NCBI GenBank assembly: GCA_018899795.1
Contig: JAHIHJ010000010.1
Span: forward strand, 1-6,427
Reading direction: 5' to 3'
DNA from: Methanobacteriota archaeon
GTDB taxonomy: Archaea > Halobacteriota > Methanosarcinia > Methanosarcinales > Methanoperedenaceae
Length of the DNA stretch: 6,427 nucleotides
Made by a program: the position numbers and the translations under genes
Shown here: positions 4,872 to 6,427 of the stretch, piece by piece
Layout: every line of letters starts with the position of its first letter
Numbering within the stretch: the first letter of the stretch is position 1
Notes under the pieces: generated by a model
Told to the model about the DNA's origin: nothing
Databases searched by the model: none
Seen by the model: the letters and a program-made list of their open reading frames with translations, nothing else

Positions 4872-6110
4872 ATGAGCAAAATAGAGCTAGACCCTGATAT
4901 CAAGTATCTTGAAGGCACGCAGCGGGTGCTGTCTCCCGAAGCTACCCTGGAAAGAACCACAAAACTCCTTCCCGTGATAGGCGTAACGCGAATAGCCAAC
5001 ATCACAGACCTTGACCGCGTTGGCATTCCTGTATTCTCAGCCATAAGACCGAGCGCCGCAGATGGCGCCATTTCAATATATTCAGGAAAAGGAGTAACAG
5101 ATACCAATGCCAGGATATCTGCGATCATGGAAAGTTTCGAACGCTGTCTTGCAGAGCAGCCTGAGGTCAGCATAAACCTGCCCGGAGTCCAGCTTAACTC
5201 TGAAAGAGTTGTGGATACCTACGAATCCCTGAGCGAGAGCTATCCTGCTTTATACCCGGATGCATTGCTAATGCCTCAACCCCTCACTGAGTTCACAAGC
5301 CTTGAATGGGTGATGGGGCACGATATTATGGACGATATAGAGGTATTCGTCCCTGCCAATGCGGTCTTCCATCCATACAATTCACGTAGCGGGACTAAAC
5401 TTTTCCGCAGCAACACTAATGGTCTTGCTTCAGGAAATACTATCGAGGAAGCCGTGCTTCACGGATTGCTTGAAGTAATAGAACGGGACGCGCTCAGTAT
5501 CGGCGAGTATACAAGAAATCCGGGCAGGGAGATAGCGCTTTCAGAGAGCGACGGAATGAACTATTTATTAAAAAAGAAGATAGAAGATGCAGGGATCAAA
5601 GTAAAGGTCTGGCTTCTTGACTCGGATGTGGATATACCAACGGTCGTAGTAGCGCTTGATGATACTGTTCTTAAGGACCCGGCTCTTCTTGTAATGGGTG
5701 CAGGCTCTCACCTCTCGCCTGAGATAGCAGTGACAAGGGCTCTTACAGAGGCTGCGCAGAGCCGCGTTGTCCAGATACACGGGGCGCGTGAGGACACTGA
5801 CAGGGAACAGGTAGTGAGAACCTTTGGTTACGACCACATGAAAAAGCTGAACAAGTACTGGTATGAGGACCTTGATACCGTGAATATGGGCGACCTCAAG
5901 GATGATTCAAGCGATACACCAGCCGCTAATATAAGCACAGTTCTCGATAAGCTTGACGGAATAGCCGACGCTGCAATAATCGTCGATCTCTCAAGGGGCG
6001 TGGAGGTCCCGGTGATCAGGGCGATAATCCCTATGTTCGAGCAATATACCATTGACCGCGAGAGAAGGGGAGAGCGCATCAGGAAAAGGAAGAAGAGAGT
6101 CAATAAATGA
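4872..6110 (+). CDS. ycaO: YcaO-type ATP-dependent cyclodehydratase/thioamidation enzyme
   Basis: YcaO enzymes activate a peptide backbone amide by ATP-dependent phosphorylation; with TfuA the product is a thioamide. In Methanosarcina the YcaO-TfuA pair makes the thioglycine of methyl-coenzyme M reductase McrA, the likely role here given the downstream tfuA. The 412-residue protein shows the YcaO ATP-site motifs in order: SAIMESFER at 83-91 (Ser83, Glu87, Glu90), NTNGLASGNTIEEA at 181-194, LLEVIERDA at 199-207 (Glu201, Glu204, Arg205) and TEAAQSR at 292-298 (Glu293, Arg298). The C-terminus is a very basic tail (ERRGERIRKRKKRVNK, 397-412), without the proline-rich end of YcaOs that form azolines. 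ATG at 4872 is the only start after an in-frame TAA at 4857. G+C content is close to that of ftsZ, so this looks like a native chromosomal gene. The exact substrate is inferred from the neighbour, not visible in the sequence. Confidence 0.93.
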   Translation: MSKIELDPDIKYLEGTQRVLSPEATLERTTKLLPVIGVTRIANITDLDRVGIPVFSAIRPSAADGAISIYSGKGVTDTNARISAIMESFERCLAEQPEVSINLPGVQLNSERVVDTYESLSESYPALYPDALLMPQPLTEFTSLEWVMGHDIMDDIEVFVPANAVFHPYNSRSGTKLFRSNTNGLASGNTIEEAVLHGLLEVIERDALSIGEYTRNPGREIALSESDGMNYLLKKKIEDAGIKVKVWLLDSDVDIPTVVVALDDTVLKDPALLVMGAGSHLSPEIAVTRALTEAAQSRVVQIHGAREDTDREQVVRTFGYDHMKKLNKYWYEDLDTVNMGDLKDDSSDTPAANISTVLDKLDGIADAAIIVDLSRGVEVPVIRAIIPMFEQYTIDRERRGERIRKRKKRVNK

Positions 6111-6138
6111 AAAACTTTAGGAAAGTTTTATCAAACGA

Positions 6139-6159
6139 AAGGTATGCTTCGCATACCTT
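6139..6159 (+). terminator. Hairpin between ycaO and tfuA
   Basis: A perfect 9-bp stem, AAGGTATGC and GCATACCTT, encloses a three-base TTC loop, 28 nt after the ycaO stop. No T run follows, so it is not a classic terminator; it may be an attenuator, an mRNA-processing or stabilising element in the ycaO-tfuA transcript, or a palindromic repeat. The structure is visible; the role is inference. Confidence 0.5.
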
Positions 6160-6164
6160 ATCTC

Positions 6165-6190
6165 TCATAAAGCGAGGCGCAGCTTTATGA
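6165..6190 (+). promoter_or_regulatory. Hairpin enclosing the tfuA start codon
   Basis: TCATAAAGC (6165-6173) and GCTTTATGA (6182-6190) form a perfect 9-bp stem with an 8-nt loop, GAGGCGCA. The tfuA ATG (6187-6189) is paired in the 3' arm, while the ribosome binding site GAGG (6174-6177) is exposed in the loop, 9 nt before the ATG. Such a fold could limit tfuA translation, or open when ribosomes or a factor arrive. Seen directly as sequence; the regulatory effect is inferred. Confidence 0.5.
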
Positions 6191-6427
6191 AAGTCGTTGT
6201 TTATACCGGCACGAGCATCAATCATCACGATGCGAAGAAGATACTGAATGCAGACTACCGCCCGCCAGTGAAGAGGAATGACATAAGAAAGCTCATGAGG
6301 AACCCGCCTGACATAATTGGCATAATCGACGGGATCTTTTTTGATAGCGCCGCAGTGGCTCATCGCGAGATCATCGAGGCGATAAGGGGAGGCGTAATTG
6401 TGGTAGGAGGGGGAAGTATGGGGGCGC
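6187..6427 (+). CDS. tfuA: TfuA-like protein, 3' partial
   Basis: Only the first 80 residues are present; family members are usually over 200. TfuA proteins partner with YcaO in backbone thioamidation, probably helping deliver sulfide to the activated amide. The visible part is typical: MKVVVYTGTSI at 1-11, a strand and turn with Asn, His and Asp, YRPPVKRNDI at 24-33, then PDIIGIIDGIFFD at 41-53, AHREIIEAI at 58-66 and a Gly-rich VVGGGSMGA at 72-80 that is cut by the window edge. ATG at 6187 is the only start after an in-frame TAG at 6118. It sits 76 nt downstream of ycaO on the same strand, so the two are probably co-transcribed, with translation possibly modulated by the hairpin over the start codon. 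Confidence 0.85.
   Translation, partial: MKVVVYTGTSINHHDAKKILNADYRPPVKRNDIRKLMRNPPDIIGIIDGIFFDSAAVAHREIIEAIRGGVIVVGGGSMGA

Noticed and set aside
4817..6103. Minus-strand frames opposite ycaO
   Set aside because: They are shadows of the well-supported ycaO reading frame.

Overview
The window looks archaeal, most likely from a methanogen or methanotroph of the Methanosarcinales/Methanoperedens type. Three things point there: an FtsZ1-type archaeal FtsZ, a YcaO followed directly by TfuA (the pair known to install thioglycine in methyl-coenzyme M reductase), and a PIN–TRAM protein of archaeal character. The genus is an inference; no rRNA or mcr gene is present to confirm it.

Layout. (1) 1–1712, plus strand: an A+T-rich gene, open at the left edge, for an AIPR-family (abortive-infection phage resistance) protein. 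(2) 1745–2068, minus strand: the C-terminal part of a PIN-domain protein joined to a TRAM domain; the N-terminal half of PIN is missing. (3) 2057–2243, plus strand: two short overlapping frames, one hydrophobic and one Lys/Pro-rich, followed by a T-rich stretch. (4) 2319–3296, minus strand: ftsZ, with altered residues in both GTPase signature loops. (5) 3297–4089: mostly non-coding accessory DNA, including a 231-bp segment bounded by near-perfect 29-bp inverted repeats made of a 10-bp unit. (6) 4090–4587, minus strand: a small protein with one N-terminal membrane anchor, function unknown. (7) 4872–6110, plus strand: ycaO, then a 76-nt gap with two tandem hairpins, then the start of tfuA (6187 to the right edge).

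How the parts relate. ycaO and tfuA form a probable two-gene operon for peptide backbone thioamidation. ftsZ is a separate cell-division-type gene on the opposite strand. The AIPR gene, the PIN–TRAM remnant, the repeat-bounded element and the membrane protein look like accessory or mobile-associated material placed between conserved genes: the AIPR and membrane-protein genes are visibly more A+T-rich than ftsZ and ycaO.

I see no convincing complete new system. The points most worth checking are the altered catalytic positions (AIPR Lys to Glu; FtsZ T7 Asp to Val), the inverted-repeat element, and the hairpin that buries the tfuA start codon.
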